This document shows, one piece after another, positions 6,477 to 16,800 of a stretch of 64,000 nucleotides of DNA. Under the pieces are notes generated by a model. It did no database searches, had not been told where the DNA came from, and saw nothing but the letters and a program-made list of their open reading frames with translations. The first letter of the stretch is position 1. Each line of letters opens with the position of its first letter. Origin of the DNA: Flavobacterium eburneipallidum (GTDB taxonomy: Bacteria > Bacteroidota > Bacteroidia > Flavobacteriales > Flavobacteriaceae); contig NZ_CP114291.2 of assembly GCF_027111355.2 (NCBI RefSeq), positions 1,798,001-1,862,000 on the forward strand, given 5' to 3'. The position numbers and the translations under genes are program-made.

Positions 6477-9423
6477 AAAATTCAATTTCTACAATGCGTA
6501 ATTGTCCTGTTGCATTTACTGCTACTGGGTCTTTAAATAAGTCTAAATCTTTGTTTGCTTCTACTTCAACAATGTTGCTGAAACCATCTTTTTCGGTATT
6601 GGTTCCAATCAATTCTATTTTGATCGTTGAAGCTAAAATTGGTTTTAATGCAAGTGTAATATAGCCTAAACTTTGCGCTGTATTACCACTGTAAACTTCT
6701 TTTCCGTCGGCTAAAATACGAATTGGATAGCTTTTAGAACGCCAACCTGTTAATTTAATTACGCATTCGTTTACTATCGAAGGTTTTGAAAGGGTGTAAG
6801 TGATTGCAGCATTACTGTTGCCATTATTTTTCCATTCTGTTAATTCGTTGTCGTCATAACTTTTGAAAGTGTCGTTGTTATTAGAAAGTGATGATGCACT
6901 TGCAATAGTAACCGTATTTCTTCTTACTGTATAAGAAGGCGTTTTCGGCGTTGCTCCACGGTCTAAATTAGGACTTAAATTCACACCCGGAATCGCTGTT
7001 GAAAGTCCGTTTTGTGTTTTTATTGCTCTACTTTCAAATGTTAATTCTGCCGATTTTAATCCTTTGGCTGTAGCCAAAATTTTTATTTTTCCGCTTTGAA
7101 TCATCGATTGTAAAAGCACTCTGTTGATACCATTTTCTACAGGTAAATCTTTAGAAAGAATATAGTTTTTAGGGCCTTGTGCAATTCCGCCTAACCAAGT
7201 TGCTGGACCTTCAACAGCAAATGAAATTAAATCATTGCTAATTGGGTAACGTTGACCATTTTTGTCCACTACTTCTACGTCAATTAAAGCAACATCGGCT
7301 CCATCGGCTAAAAATCCATTGGGTTGTGTTGTTAATTTTAGTTTGATTTCTGATGGTTCTCCAGCAGTTGTTTTGGAATCTTCACTTAAAATTTTTCCTT
7401 GCTCGTCGTATCCAATAGCTTTTATACTTCCTTTTTTAAAGCCGATATTTTCAAAAGTAAAAAGAAACTCGTTGCTTTGTTTTCCAAAACCTTGGGAGAT
7501 TCCATTGATGAAAAGTTCTACTTTTTTGGCTGTCGAAACTACATAAATATTTTTAATAACATTTTCAGCATAGTTCCAATGTCCCATAATGTGGGTGCGG
7601 TATTTTTCGATATCTACCCAGCCATCCCACATCACCTGATGTGCCCAAAAGCCGTCTTTTGGAATTCGCATCGCATCCACTTCGCCACTGGTTCTATAAT
7701 TAGATTCTCCTCTATGATGTGTATTCGAATCCGAAAAAATAATATTTACACCACCCGAATTGACTCTTTTTCCAGTTCCAGGTCTTTCTTGGTAATAATC
7801 GTTCCAGCGAATGATGTTTTCAATCGCATGACGATCTTGGTTGTGGTTGTAATCTTCGGCAGGTTTATCACGATATAATGGACCGAAACCTTCTTTATGA
7901 AAAGGAGGAGAGAATTCGTCCCAATATTTTCGCATGCCTTCGTCTCTGGAATATTCGGTTGCCCATAATGGAATATGAGCACTTTTATTTATGTACAGCA
8001 TTTCGCCACCATATTCAGCTACTTTGCTATCCAACATTTCACGAGACCCAATCGCTCTTCCGCCATTCGGATCATACAAATTTCGAATGTCTTTCATTTC
8101 TTGCATGTGTTCCTCGCTGATGGATTCATTGCCACATTCGTAGAAAATAATACTTGGATTGTTTCGGTTGTAAATAATGGCATCACGCATTAAATTAATT
8201 CGCTGAATCCATTGTTCGCCTTTGGCATCTTTTTCGGCATCGCCAGCGGGCATGGCTTGTAATAATCCCACTCGGTCGCAGGATTCTATATCTTGTTTCC
8301 AAGGCGTAACGTGCATCCAGCGCACTAAATTCCCATTGCCTTCTACGATTAATTTATTACTAAAATCACTCAACCAAGGCGGAACCGACATTCCGATTGC
8401 TGGCCATTCGTTGCTGGTTCTTTGGGCATAACCTTTTACTTGAATCACTCGGTCATTCAACCAAATTTCTCCATTTTTGAATTCCGTTTTTCTGAAACCA
8501 GTTTTGGTAGAAACTTCATCAATTACTTTTCCATCTACTTTTAAAATGGTTTTTACCGTGTATAAATAACCGTAACCCCAACTCCAAAAATGTAAATTAT
8601 TGACCAAACTTTGAGCTTTAATAATTTTAGTTTCGTTGGGCAAAAGCGTTGTTTTTTCTCCTGAAAAAGAAGCGATTTTTTTGCTATCGATATCTTCAAT
8701 TTCGATATTATATTCTATGTTTTTAGCCGTTTCAAATTCATTTCTAACTTCTGTTTCAGCATGGATAATGGCATTCTGATTCTGAATGTTGATGTCAGAT
8801 GGATAAACATAAACTCCAGTCGTTTTTAGGTTCGAATAGAGTGGAAGTGTCTGATAAACTTTGCTCGTAATATGAAGAAAAACATTTTTTGGAATTCCAC
8901 CATAATTAGCATTAAAATTGGTGTTGTTCCATTGATAGGTCGAGTTTGTGGCTATTTCTCGGTATTTCCAGTCGTTGTCAATTCGTAAGGCAATGGTGTT
9001 TTCTTCAGGAAAGGGTTTTACAATTGTAGAAATATCAAAGCCAAAACCCATTACGCCATTTTCATGAAGGCCTACTTTTTGTCCGTTTACATAAATAACG
9101 CCGCCTTGACGAATGCCTTCAAATTCTATAAAAATCTTATGGTCTTTGATTCCTTTTGGAAGTTTGAATTTTTTTCGATACCAAACAATTCCAGTGGTAT
9201 GATTATCGATATCTTTTTCGAAAGCTTCTTCCTGATTGTAAGCATGCGGAAGCGTCACTTTTCTCCAGTTGGTATCATCAAAAACAGGAGATTCCGCATG
9301 TTGGGAATCTCCTGTTTTTAATTTCCAATCCGAATTGAAATTGTATTTTTCTCTTTTAAATTCTTGTGAAATAACAGCCGAACTAAAAAGTAGATAAGCA
9401 AAAAGCAAAAGGATTTTTTTCAT
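6460..9423 (-). CDS. Glycoside hydrolase family 2 enzyme (beta-galactosidase/beta-glucuronidase type)
   Basis: 987 residues with signal peptide (MKKILLLFAYLLFSSAVISQ). Order: GH2 sugar-binding jelly roll (about 25-190), Ig-like domain (200-310), TIM barrel (315-600), DUF4982-like and further Ig-like domains (620-790), and a C-terminal NPCBM/discoidin-like jelly roll (about 840-985). The acid/base is probably E433 in ECGNES and the nucleophile E490 in WATEYS. Family activities are exo-beta-galactosidase, glucuronidase and related; the locus suggests beta-linked galactose or uronate on rhamnogalacturonan. Third operon gene, 6 nt after the GH105 stop. A perfect 16-bp inverted repeat lies inside its 5' coding region. 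Confidence 0.87.
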   Translation of the reverse strand: MKKILLLFAYLLFSSAVISQEFKREKYNFNSDWKLKTGDSQHAESPVFDDTNWRKVTLPHAYNQEEAFEKDIDNHTTGIVWYRKKFKLPKGIKDHKIFIEFEGIRQGGVIYVNGQKVGLHENGVMGFGFDISTIVKPFPEENTIALRIDNDWKYREIATNSTYQWNNTNFNANYGGIPKNVFLHITSKVYQTLPLYSNLKTTGVYVYPSDINIQNQNAIIHAETEVRNEFETAKNIEYNIEIEDIDSKKIASFSGEKTTLLPNETKIIKAQSLVNNLHFWSWGYGYLYTVKTILKVDGKVIDEVSTKTGFRKTEFKNGEIWLNDRVIQVKGYAQRTSNEWPAIGMSVPPWLSDFSNKLIVEGNGNLVRWMHVTPWKQDIESCDRVGLLQAMPAGDAEKDAKGEQWIQRINLMRDAIIYNRNNPSIIFYECGNESISEEHMQEMKDIRNLYDPNGGRAIGSREMLDSKVAEYGGEMLYINKSAHIPLWATEYSRDEGMRKYWDEFSPPFHKEGFGPLYRDKPAEDYNHNQDRHAIENIIRWNDYYQERPGTGKRVNSGGVNIIFSDSNTHHRGESNYRTSGEVDAMRIPKDGFWAHQVMWDGWVDIEKYRTHIMGHWNYAENVIKNIYVVSTAKKVELFINGISQGFGKQSNEFLFTFENIGFKKGSIKAIGYDEQGKILSEDSKTTAGEPSEIKLKLTTQPNGFLADGADVALIDVEVVDKNGQRYPISNDLISFAVEGPATWLGGIAQGPKNYILSKDLPVENGINRVLLQSMIQSGKIKILATAKGLKSAELTFESRAIKTQNGLSTAIPGVNLSPNLDRGATPKTPSYTVRRNTVTIASASSLSNNNDTFKSYDDNELTEWKNNGNSNAAITYTLSKPSIVNECVIKLTGWRSKSYPIRILADGKEVYSGNTAQSLGYITLALKPILASTIKIELIGTNTEKDGFSNIVEVEANKDLDLFKDPVAVNATGQLRIVEIEFYEKIK
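9280..9319. repeat. Perfect 16-bp inverted repeat inside the GH2 coding sequence
   Basis: Arms at 9280-9295 and 9304-9319 are exact reverse complements (core AACAGGAGATTCC) with an 8-nt loop. Each strand has an A-run before and a T-run after the stem, so it looks like a bidirectional intrinsic terminator placed in codons about 35-48. Confidence 0.8.
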
Positions 9424-9429
9424 GAATTT

Positions 9430-10554
9430 TTATTTCATTTTATAGATTTCATAGCCAGCTAATAAGTAGCAACCCAATCCATAATCTTCGAAATCAGGAA
9501 TTTTATCATAGGATAATGGTTGTCCATCTTTTGGTTCTTTTCCGGTAGATTGTAAAAATCCTAAAAACCCATTATCGTGCAAAGCATCTTTGTTTATAGC
9601 ATTCCACGCTTTTTGAATCACTGGTAAATAAGTTTCTTTTTTCAAAATTCCGCTGTTGATTCCATAAGCCATACCGTAAACGAATAAGGCAGTTCCTGAA
9701 GTTTCTTTTTCGCCAAAATGTGTTGAATCGTGTAAACTTACATTCCAAAAACCATCAGGACGTTGTACTTTTACTAAAGCGGCTGCCATTGCTTTTAAAT
9801 CATTAACATATTGTGCTCTGTGAGGTGCATTTTCTGGAATAATGGTCAGCACTTTTGCCAAAGCGCCAATTACCCAACCATTTCCACGGCTCCAGTAACA
9901 ATCCTCGCCGTTTGGTTCTTTGTACGGAGGATCAAAATCGGCATCACGCCACCACAAGCCATCTTTTGGGTTGTAAAGTCCGTGATCGCCATGATTATTT
10001 CTGGAATACATGTACATTTCATACATTTTTTCGAAATAACGGTTGTCTTTTTCAAGAACACCCATTTTAGCAAAAACTGGCATTCCCATTTGAATAGCAT
10101 CAATCCAAGACCAATCGTCTAGTTGAGGCGTATTCAAAAGCATGTCCATATTGGCTTTTGTGTTTTTTAATTTTTTTGCATCTGGTTCTAATTTGTACAA
10201 GTCAATATAGGTTTGTGCAGCGCAATAGTTATCGGCATTGCGGGTGGTATTTCCGCCATTAAATCCCCATTTGTGAAATTCAGCCCAATCGTAAGCATAC
10301 TTGTAATAGGCTTCTTTCGGGAAAATTTCATGCAAAGCCATTAGTCCTTCATAATAAACGCCACGTGTCCAAATATTACTTGGGCGTTCTTTGTTAGTAA
10401 TAATTGTTTTACCAGTTTCTGGCCATTTTTGCATGAAATAATCATTGGCAAGCATCATTTGTTTTAGCACTAATTTTTTATCGAATGGCTGTTGTGCATT
10501 CGATTTTGTAGCTGTAATTAAGGCTATAGCGAAAAATAAAACTAACTTTTTCAT
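9430..10554 (-). CDS. GH105 unsaturated rhamnogalacturonyl hydrolase
   Basis: 374 residues from the ATG at 10552-10554 (MKKLVLFFAIALI, signal peptide to about residue 21). (alpha/alpha)6-barrel of family GH105, YteR/YesR-like: W-T-R-G-V-Y-Y-E-G near residue 62, WSWIDAIQMGMP with the likely catalytic Asp at 152, and WSRGNGWVIGAL at about 228. The family removes the 4,5-unsaturated uronic acid left at the non-reducing end by polysaccharide lyases, releasing 5-keto-4-deoxyuronate, the substrate of KduI encoded at 24.7 kb. The open frame runs 30 codons further upstream but into the GH106 end, without a signal peptide. 23 nt after GH106. Confidence 0.92.
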   Translation of the reverse strand: MKKLVLFFAIALITATKSNAQQPFDKKLVLKQMMLANDYFMQKWPETGKTIITNKERPSNIWTRGVYYEGLMALHEIFPKEAYYKYAYDWAEFHKWGFNGGNTTRNADNYCAAQTYIDLYKLEPDAKKLKNTKANMDMLLNTPQLDDWSWIDAIQMGMPVFAKMGVLEKDNRYFEKMYEMYMYSRNNHGDHGLYNPKDGLWWRDADFDPPYKEPNGEDCYWSRGNGWVIGALAKVLTIIPENAPHRAQYVNDLKAMAAALVKVQRPDGFWNVSLHDSTHFGEKETSGTALFVYGMAYGINSGILKKETYLPVIQKAWNAINKDALHDNGFLGFLQSTGKEPKDGQPLSYDKIPDFEDYGLGCYLLAGYEIYKMK

Positions 10555-10577
10555 TTTTGAGTATCGTTGTTTAGTAA

Positions 10578-13379
10578 TTAATTTTGTTGTTTTAAAGGTG
10601 TAATTGTAATTGGACCTAATAATCCCGAAGGCATTGGAGCCCATTTTGTAGCGTCGAATTTTTTATAATCTTTGTCAACCATATTGATTTCGTAGAATAT
10701 TTTCCATTCTTCGCCTTTTAATTCTTTGTTGCGAATTCTGTTGGCAGAAAGATTGGTTACCTGAATTTTTAAAGTGTTTTTTCCTGATTTTAATTTACCA
10801 AGATTCAATTGATAAGGAACTGACCAAGCTGTTCCAACATAAACGTCATTAATCCACACTTTAGCACTTTCGCGAACATCGCCTAAATTCAATTGCCAAT
10901 TTTCAGTTTTGCTATTTGGATTATCAAATTGCAAGGTATAAGTTGCGCTTCCTGAAAAAGCTTCGGCTTGCGGACTTAATTTTGTCCAAGACTCTAAAGT
11001 AGAAACGGTTGCAGTTGGAGGCAATTCTGGTCCACCTTTATCAAAATTGATTTTCCAATTTCCTTTTAACGGAATAGAAGCTGCAACAGGTTCAAAATAA
11101 TTCCATTTTTTTTGCGAAGCTGTATTTTCAGTTTTCAAAAAGTACGATTGTCCTGGTTCTATTTTTATTTTGACCAAAGTGTTTTTGGCCGATTTTTGAA
11201 CGATTGCATTTCCAAAATCTCTGTTTAAAGGGTCAAAAATTATTACTTCTTTGTTACCAACTTCTATCGGAATAAAAGTATCAATGGTTTGAGGCGTGTG
11301 GTTTACTAGATAATACACTTTTTCGCCATCCACATTTCTTCTGATGTATTTTAAACCAGTATTAACTAATGTTTCAGGATAGATTTGAGCTTCTTCTAGA
11401 GTTTTGAAAATATCCGAAGTAGGTTGAACTAATTCTTTGTTAGATGCTAAAAGCGCTTTCATTTCGGCTTCTTGTTTTTGAAACTCATTAAATCCAGGAA
11501 CCGATTCTGGTAAGCCTTCAAAGATGATTTTAGCTCCTGCTTTTTGTAATTCGATTAGTTTTTGCAAAGTAGCCAAAGGCATTTTTTGGCAAGCAGGAAT
11601 CACTAATGATTTGAAAGTTCCACCTGGTAAAATGATTTTTCCGTCAATCACTTTGGCTTCTAAAATGAAATTATCAGAAATAAAATCGACTCCATATCCT
11701 TTTTTCATAAGGTTTCTGGTACTGTCATAAAAAGCAGTTCCGTGCAACCATTGTGATAATGAATGGATTTTATATTCAAAAAATAAAGTGCCTTTTTGGT
11801 ATTTGTCCCAAGTGTCAAAAATTGGCCAGTACAACAATATTTCATTGTCAGGTTTTCCTTGTTGTAACATTGATTGGCAGTTGGCAATATACGAAAACAA
11901 GGAAGGAGCATCTTCCCAAATGTTATTATTAGCATTAAAATTTACTGATGCGTAAAATTGCCATCCCGGCCAAACGGCTCTTTCAGGCGAATAGGTAGAA
12001 CCGTGAAGAAAAATATGATTGATTCCGTTTAGCATCAAATCTTCGGCTTCAGGCTTGCATTGTGATAAAGCGGTTTTGAAATGCTCACGCAACCATGTAA
12101 AAGTTTCTGAAGATACCAATGGTTTTCCTGAAATATGAGCAGCAGATGAAGAGAATTTCAACATTACGGCATCGGCATCACCTTCACGAACGTCTTCTTT
12201 TTCGCGTCTAAAACCTGGAATATCAAAAGGCATAGAGCCAAAAGTTTCGCATTCTGGAATATCAGCAGATGCGTATAAGTCAATTAAATTTCCTGGAGAT
12301 CCATGGGCTTGTAATTTGGTTTTGGAGCCTTTGTTATTTGCCCATTTCGTCCAATTTTTGTCAAATTTATTCAATAATAAATCGGATAGGGTTTGTCGGT
12401 AATCACTTCTTATTCTATTACTGATAGCGTCATCAGTTTCGTTTAGTAAACGAGGTAATTGTTGTTTTAAATCATACCCTCTTCTGGCTTGGAATTCTTC
12501 GAAAAATTTAGGGGTAAAATCCGTTCCATAAACTTCATAACTGTCGTTAAAAATAGCTCTAATTTTTCCTTCACGTCCTTTGAATGCTTTGTCAAACGGA
12601 ACAACATAATCATTTAATGCTTCGTCAGAATAATGGTCTAATGTATAACCGCTTCCGCCCGGAGCTGCTCTTTTAACTTGTTGACCAGTTTTGCCACTAA
12701 AAACAGCATAAATCGTATAATCTGTTTTTTTAGCTTTCCATTTTAGTTGATTGGGTTTTGCTGAGGATGGTATTGAAACTGTTGTTCCATCAATTCCTTT
12801 GTCATTTACTTTTATCGGATCGTTTTTTAATTGATTAGTAAGATTTACATACGAACCATCATTTCCATACGCTACAACATATAAAAGTTCTGCTGGTGTT
12901 TTTTCTTTTTTATTTTCTACAACAATGCTTTTGTCAAAGGTTTCGTTTTTTTTGACTTGGTATTTTTCTACAATTAATTTGGTAGCTGCGTGTGGTAAAG
13001 TAACATGAGAACCACCATAAGGCCAACCTGTTCCTAAAACCATATCCACCTGCATGTGTAAACTATCAGCAGTTTTTATGGTATAATCAAGCATTTCTAA
13101 ATATTTTGGAGAAAGAAAATCGATAAAATTGTTTTCTTCTCCTTTTACACCATATATAGGAGTGATTTCGACACCGCCAATTCCTACTTTATGAAAATCG
13201 ATTAAACTTTTCTTTAAATTAGGTTTGTCCACAGCACTTCCCATCCACCACCAGCGAGCCCATGGTTGATTGGTATTGGTTGATTTTGGCCAAGGAGAAG
13301 GTGTAGTTTCTTGAGCAAAAGCGTTGCAAGCAAGTAAAATTGCTAATGCTATGAAAGAGGATTGTTTGTTATGTTTCAT
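10578..13379 (-). CDS. GH106 alpha-L-rhamnosidase
   Basis: 933 residues, first gene of the leftward operon. Landmarks of GH106: PWARWWWMGSAVDKPNLKKS near residue 40, GGVEITPIYGVKG, MVLGTGWPYGGSHVTLP (about 115-130), long TIM-barrel region to about 620, then beta-sandwich domains ending in a jelly roll (about 770-900). It removes terminal alpha-L-rhamnose, a backbone sugar of rhamnogalacturonan. The N-terminus (MKHNKQSSFIALAILLACNAFAQE) fits either a type I signal cut after AFA or, less likely, a lipoprotein at the Cys. Preceded by a double ACAGGA site and a TACTTTTA -7 element. Confidence 0.9.
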   Translation of the reverse strand: MKHNKQSSFIALAILLACNAFAQETTPSPWPKSTNTNQPWARWWWMGSAVDKPNLKKSLIDFHKVGIGGVEITPIYGVKGEENNFIDFLSPKYLEMLDYTIKTADSLHMQVDMVLGTGWPYGGSHVTLPHAATKLIVEKYQVKKNETFDKSIVVENKKEKTPAELLYVVAYGNDGSYVNLTNQLKNDPIKVNDKGIDGTTVSIPSSAKPNQLKWKAKKTDYTIYAVFSGKTGQQVKRAAPGGSGYTLDHYSDEALNDYVVPFDKAFKGREGKIRAIFNDSYEVYGTDFTPKFFEEFQARRGYDLKQQLPRLLNETDDAISNRIRSDYRQTLSDLLLNKFDKNWTKWANNKGSKTKLQAHGSPGNLIDLYASADIPECETFGSMPFDIPGFRREKEDVREGDADAVMLKFSSSAAHISGKPLVSSETFTWLREHFKTALSQCKPEAEDLMLNGINHIFLHGSTYSPERAVWPGWQFYASVNFNANNNIWEDAPSLFSYIANCQSMLQQGKPDNEILLYWPIFDTWDKYQKGTLFFEYKIHSLSQWLHGTAFYDSTRNLMKKGYGVDFISDNFILEAKVIDGKIILPGGTFKSLVIPACQKMPLATLQKLIELQKAGAKIIFEGLPESVPGFNEFQKQEAEMKALLASNKELVQPTSDIFKTLEEAQIYPETLVNTGLKYIRRNVDGEKVYYLVNHTPQTIDTFIPIEVGNKEVIIFDPLNRDFGNAIVQKSAKNTLVKIKIEPGQSYFLKTENTASQKKWNYFEPVAASIPLKGNWKINFDKGGPELPPTATVSTLESWTKLSPQAEAFSGSATYTLQFDNPNSKTENWQLNLGDVRESAKVWINDVYVGTAWSVPYQLNLGKLKSGKNTLKIQVTNLSANRIRNKELKGEEWKIFYEINMVDKDYKKFDATKWAPMPSGLLGPITITPLKQQN

Positions 13380-13460
13380 TTATAGGGAATTCAATAGTAT
13401 GACGAATGTGGTTTTTTGTGTTATAAAACTTATTTTATTGTTGTATTAATAGCAATAAAG

Positions 13461-13468
13461 TAAAAGTA
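13461..13468 (-). promoter_or_regulatory. -7 element of the GH106 operon promoter
   Basis: TACTTTTA on the minus strand, 7 of 8 to TAnnTTTG, exactly 22 nt after the second ACAGGA of the tandem site. No TTG at the -33 position. Predicted leader is about 77 nt. Confidence 0.6.
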
Positions 13469-13490
13469 TTAGTTGTTTGTGAAATCGCTA

Positions 13491-13506
13491 TCCTGTTGCG
13501 TCCTGT
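13491..13506 (-). promoter_or_regulatory. Tandem ACAGGA operator for the GH106 operon
   Basis: On the minus strand ACAGGA-CGCA-ACAGGA (10-bp period). It matches the SusC-side site at 16 of 18 positions over AACAGGAyGCwACAGGAT and sits where the -33 box should be, as expected for an activator site. Confidence 0.65.
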
Positions 13507-13727
13507 TTTTTGTGTAATTCAAAACAATCGTTAATCAATAAGTATGCCTTTTTTTTAAATAATATTTAATTTTAAGTTCAAAAAAATAAAAAATACAAAT
13601 AAATAGATATGTTAAAATTTAGATATTACAATTTCTACTTTTGTGGCATTTTTGTATTGTGAATCAAGGGGTTGGGGATTTCTTTGAGTGAAAAAAAGTA
13701 AAGTGATATATAAGTTATTGATAATTA

Positions 13728-13743
13728 ACAGGATGCTACAGGA
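13728..13743 (+). promoter_or_regulatory. Tandem ACAGGA operator for susCD
   Basis: ACAGGA-TGCT-ACAGGA with a 10-bp period. The second copy ends 22 nt before the TAAATTTG -7 element, the same distance as on the GH106 side, and replaces the -33 TTG. Likely bound by a locus activator (AraC-type, hybrid two-component or OmpR-like); none is encoded in the window. Confidence 0.65.
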
Positions 13744-13765
13744 TGCTGTAGCTATTCTATATGGA

Positions 13766-13773
13766 TAAATTTG
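13766..13773 (+). promoter_or_regulatory. -7 element of the susCD promoter
   Basis: TAAATTTG, a full match to TAnnTTTG; the predicted start site is about 13778, giving a leader of about 29 nt before the susC ATG. Confidence 0.6.
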
Positions 13774-13806
13774 ATTAACTAAATAATTAACTTAATTTAA
13801 CTTTTT

Positions 13807-16800
13807 ATGAAAAACAAATTTAGCCTTTTGCTGGTTATAGCCTTGTTTACATTATTTCATGTATCGGGTTATGCGCAGAACAAAGTTGTTAAAGGTACAA
13901 TTACAGATATTTCAGGATTTCCTATTCCTGGAGTAAATGTAATTGTTAAAGGCACTTCAACAGGTGTTAGTTCTGATATTGATGGTAAATACTCGATACC
14001 TGCTGCTCCGGGGCAAGTATTAGTGTTTAGTGCTACAGGCTCTAAAACAGTAGAAAAAACTGTTGGAACAACTGGAGTAGAGAATGCAATTCTTACAGAC
14101 GATGTAGCTCAACTAAATGAAGTTGTAGTTGTAGGGTACGGAACTGTAAAAAAATCGGATGTAACAGGAGCTATTGCAAGAGTTAGTGCTGAAGAGCTGA
14201 CTTCACGACCAGTAAATAATGCTCTGGAGGCTTTACAAGGTAAAGCAGCAGGTGTTGATATTACAACAAACGAACGTCCCGGACAAATAGGAACTGTTCG
14301 TATTCGTGGTCAACGTTCCTTAACAGCTAGTAGCAGTCCTCTTTATGTTGTTGATGGGGTGCCATTATTATCGTCATCTTCTATTGAAACTCTTAATCCA
14401 AGAGACATTGAATCTATTGATGTATTGAAAGATGCTTCCGCAACTGCTATTTATGGTTCTCGTGGAGCTAATGGGGTAATTATTGTTACTACTAAGCAAG
14501 GTAAATCAGGCCAATTTACATTGAATTATGCAGGTACAATCAGTACAACTGATATTGTAGATCGTGCACCAGCAATGAATGCTGGAGATTATGTAACTTT
14601 TAGACGTTGGGCTGCTTACAACCTTAATCCTACTCTATACCCTCACCCTGATTCACCAACTTTAGCAAATGACAGAATTCTTTTCGATAGTGCTCTTGAC
14701 GGTCAAACATCAAGGGATAATGTCTTGAAAGGATGGGCAAGTGGAACATGGGATCCTTCTAAAGTTACTAATACAGACTGGACAGATTTTGTTACTCAAA
14801 CAGGTATTATGAATGAACACGTTATTAGTGCTAGTGGAGGTTCTGAAAAAGTAAATACCTACGGGTCAATTGGTTATTTAAGTAACGAAGGGACTCAAAG
14901 GGGACAAACTTATGATCGTTATACAGCAAAGATTAGTAATAATATAACTCCTGTAGATTGGTTTAAGTTCAATAGCTCTTTGAATGTTTCTTGGAGCGAA
15001 CAAGATTTTGGTATGTCAACTCTAGGTGGACGTAGTGGTTCTGTTCCGAATGCAATTTATGGAGCAGCAAAATCTGTTTTTAACATTGCTGTTCCTTATG
15101 ATGCTAATGGTAATTTAGTTATTAATCCAGGTGGCGAAACAGGTGTTTATACTATTATGGACGAATGGAAAAAAAGCACTCAATTGTCTCAAACCATGCG
15201 TATTTTAGGGAACTTCTCTGCTACTTTTGATATAGGTAAAATAACTAGTCCAATGAAAGGCTTGAGTTATAAAGTAAGTTTCGGTCCTGATTTTCGTCAT
15301 TGGAGAGAAGGTGTTTATATTGATGGAACTTCATCACATAGAATCAATTCAAATGGTACTGCAGGAAGAAACTTTGCACGTCTTAACAATAATCGTGATT
15401 TCTCATGGACTTTTGACAATATGTTGACTTATGATAGAACTTTTGCTGACAAACATAAAGTAGGAGCTACTTTGCTGCAAACGGCATCGGCTTGGAATAT
15501 AGAAAGTTCTACTATGAGTGCTAGTAATATTACGAACTCTTCTTTCTTATGGAATGCTTTTGGAGATATTGATTTAAGTAATCCTAACAATAGTCCTAGT
15601 ATGGGATCTGATGTTGTAAAACGTCAACTTAATTCTTATATGGCACGTTTTACTTATGGTTATGATAACCGATATTTGTTAACCATGTCAGGTCGTTGGG
15701 ATGGTGCTTCTCAATTAGCAGATGGACATAAATGGGACTTTTTTCCATCAGCTGCTTTAGCTTGGCGTTTGGATCAAGAAGAATTTCTTAAAAAAGTTAC
15801 TTGGGTTGATAATTTAAAACTTCGTTTTGGATTGGGAACAGTAGGTAACTCATCTATAGATCCTTATGCAACAAAAGGCGCCATTAATGATATTTTACTC
15901 CCTTTTAATGGGCAGTCCAATCAAATTGGATTTACTACAAATGAACCATATTACACAGCTCCAGGCGATTTAGTGGCTATGCCTAATCCTACTTTAGGAT
16001 GGGAAGTTACAACACAATATAATCTTGGAATAGATTTTGGTTTCTTCAAAAATAGAATTAATGGTAGTATTGAACTTTACAAATCAAATACTGATGATTT
16101 GTTGATGTTAGTTGCGATTCCAACAATTCTTGGATATCCTAATACTTATGCCAATGTTGGTAAAACTAGTAACAAAGGAGTTGAAGTTACCCTTAATTTC
16201 ACACCAATAGAGACTAAAGGTGGGTTTACATGGGAGACCAACTTAAATGGTGCTTGGCAAAAAGATAGAATAGATGGATTAGCTTATGGTAAGAATGATA
16301 TGCCAGACAACTCATGGTTTATTGGACAATCCATAGCAGTTCGATATGGTTTTGATAATGAAGGTATGTGGCAAAATACACCAGAAGATTTAGCCGAAAT
16401 GGTTCTTTGGAAAGCAAATGGTTATAACTTTACTCCAGGTAATGTAAGACCTAAAGATCAAAACGGTGATTACAAAATGGATGCTACTGATCGTGTAGTT
16501 GTTGGTAACAGTAATCCGAATTGGACAATGGGATGGAACAATACCTTTGATTACAAAGGATTTGAATTAGGAATAAATCTTTATGGACGTATGGGGTATA
16601 CGGCTTCATTAGGAGGAGAGGCGTTAACGGGTCGTAGTAATCAACGTGAAACGGATTATTGGACACCTACTAATACTGATGCTGAATTCCAAAAACCAAT
16701 TTTAGGTCAAGCTTCTTCAGGATCACAAGATGCTTATTCAGGACTTCTTGGATTTACAAAAGCATCATTCGTAAAAATTCGTAACATTTCTCTAGGATAT

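Larger units (their letters stand above)
13380..13806. promoter_or_regulatory. Divergent regulatory region between GH106 and SusC
   Basis: 427 bp without a gene. It holds two oppositely oriented copies of a tandem ACAGGA site (separate entries), one per promoter, an extra TACTTTTG match at 13636-13643 with no TTG upstream, and a central AT-rich stretch (about 13530-13620) rich in A-runs. Everything points to coordinated divergent transcription of the hydrolase operon and SusCD. Confidence 0.7.

Noticed and set aside
7399..7878. 159-codon frame opposite the GH2 gene
   Set aside because: Fully antisense to a conserved catalytic region, with no recognisable domain and no promoter.
13636..13643. 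TACTTTTG upstream of susC as the main promoter
   Set aside because: No -33 TTG, and it lies before the ACAGGA site. The TAAATTTG at 13766 has the spacing shared with the GH106 promoter.
13728..13743. ACAGGA repeats as a CRISPR-like or transposon end repeat
   Set aside because: Only two copies per site at fixed distance to the -7 elements, so a regulatory explanation fits better.
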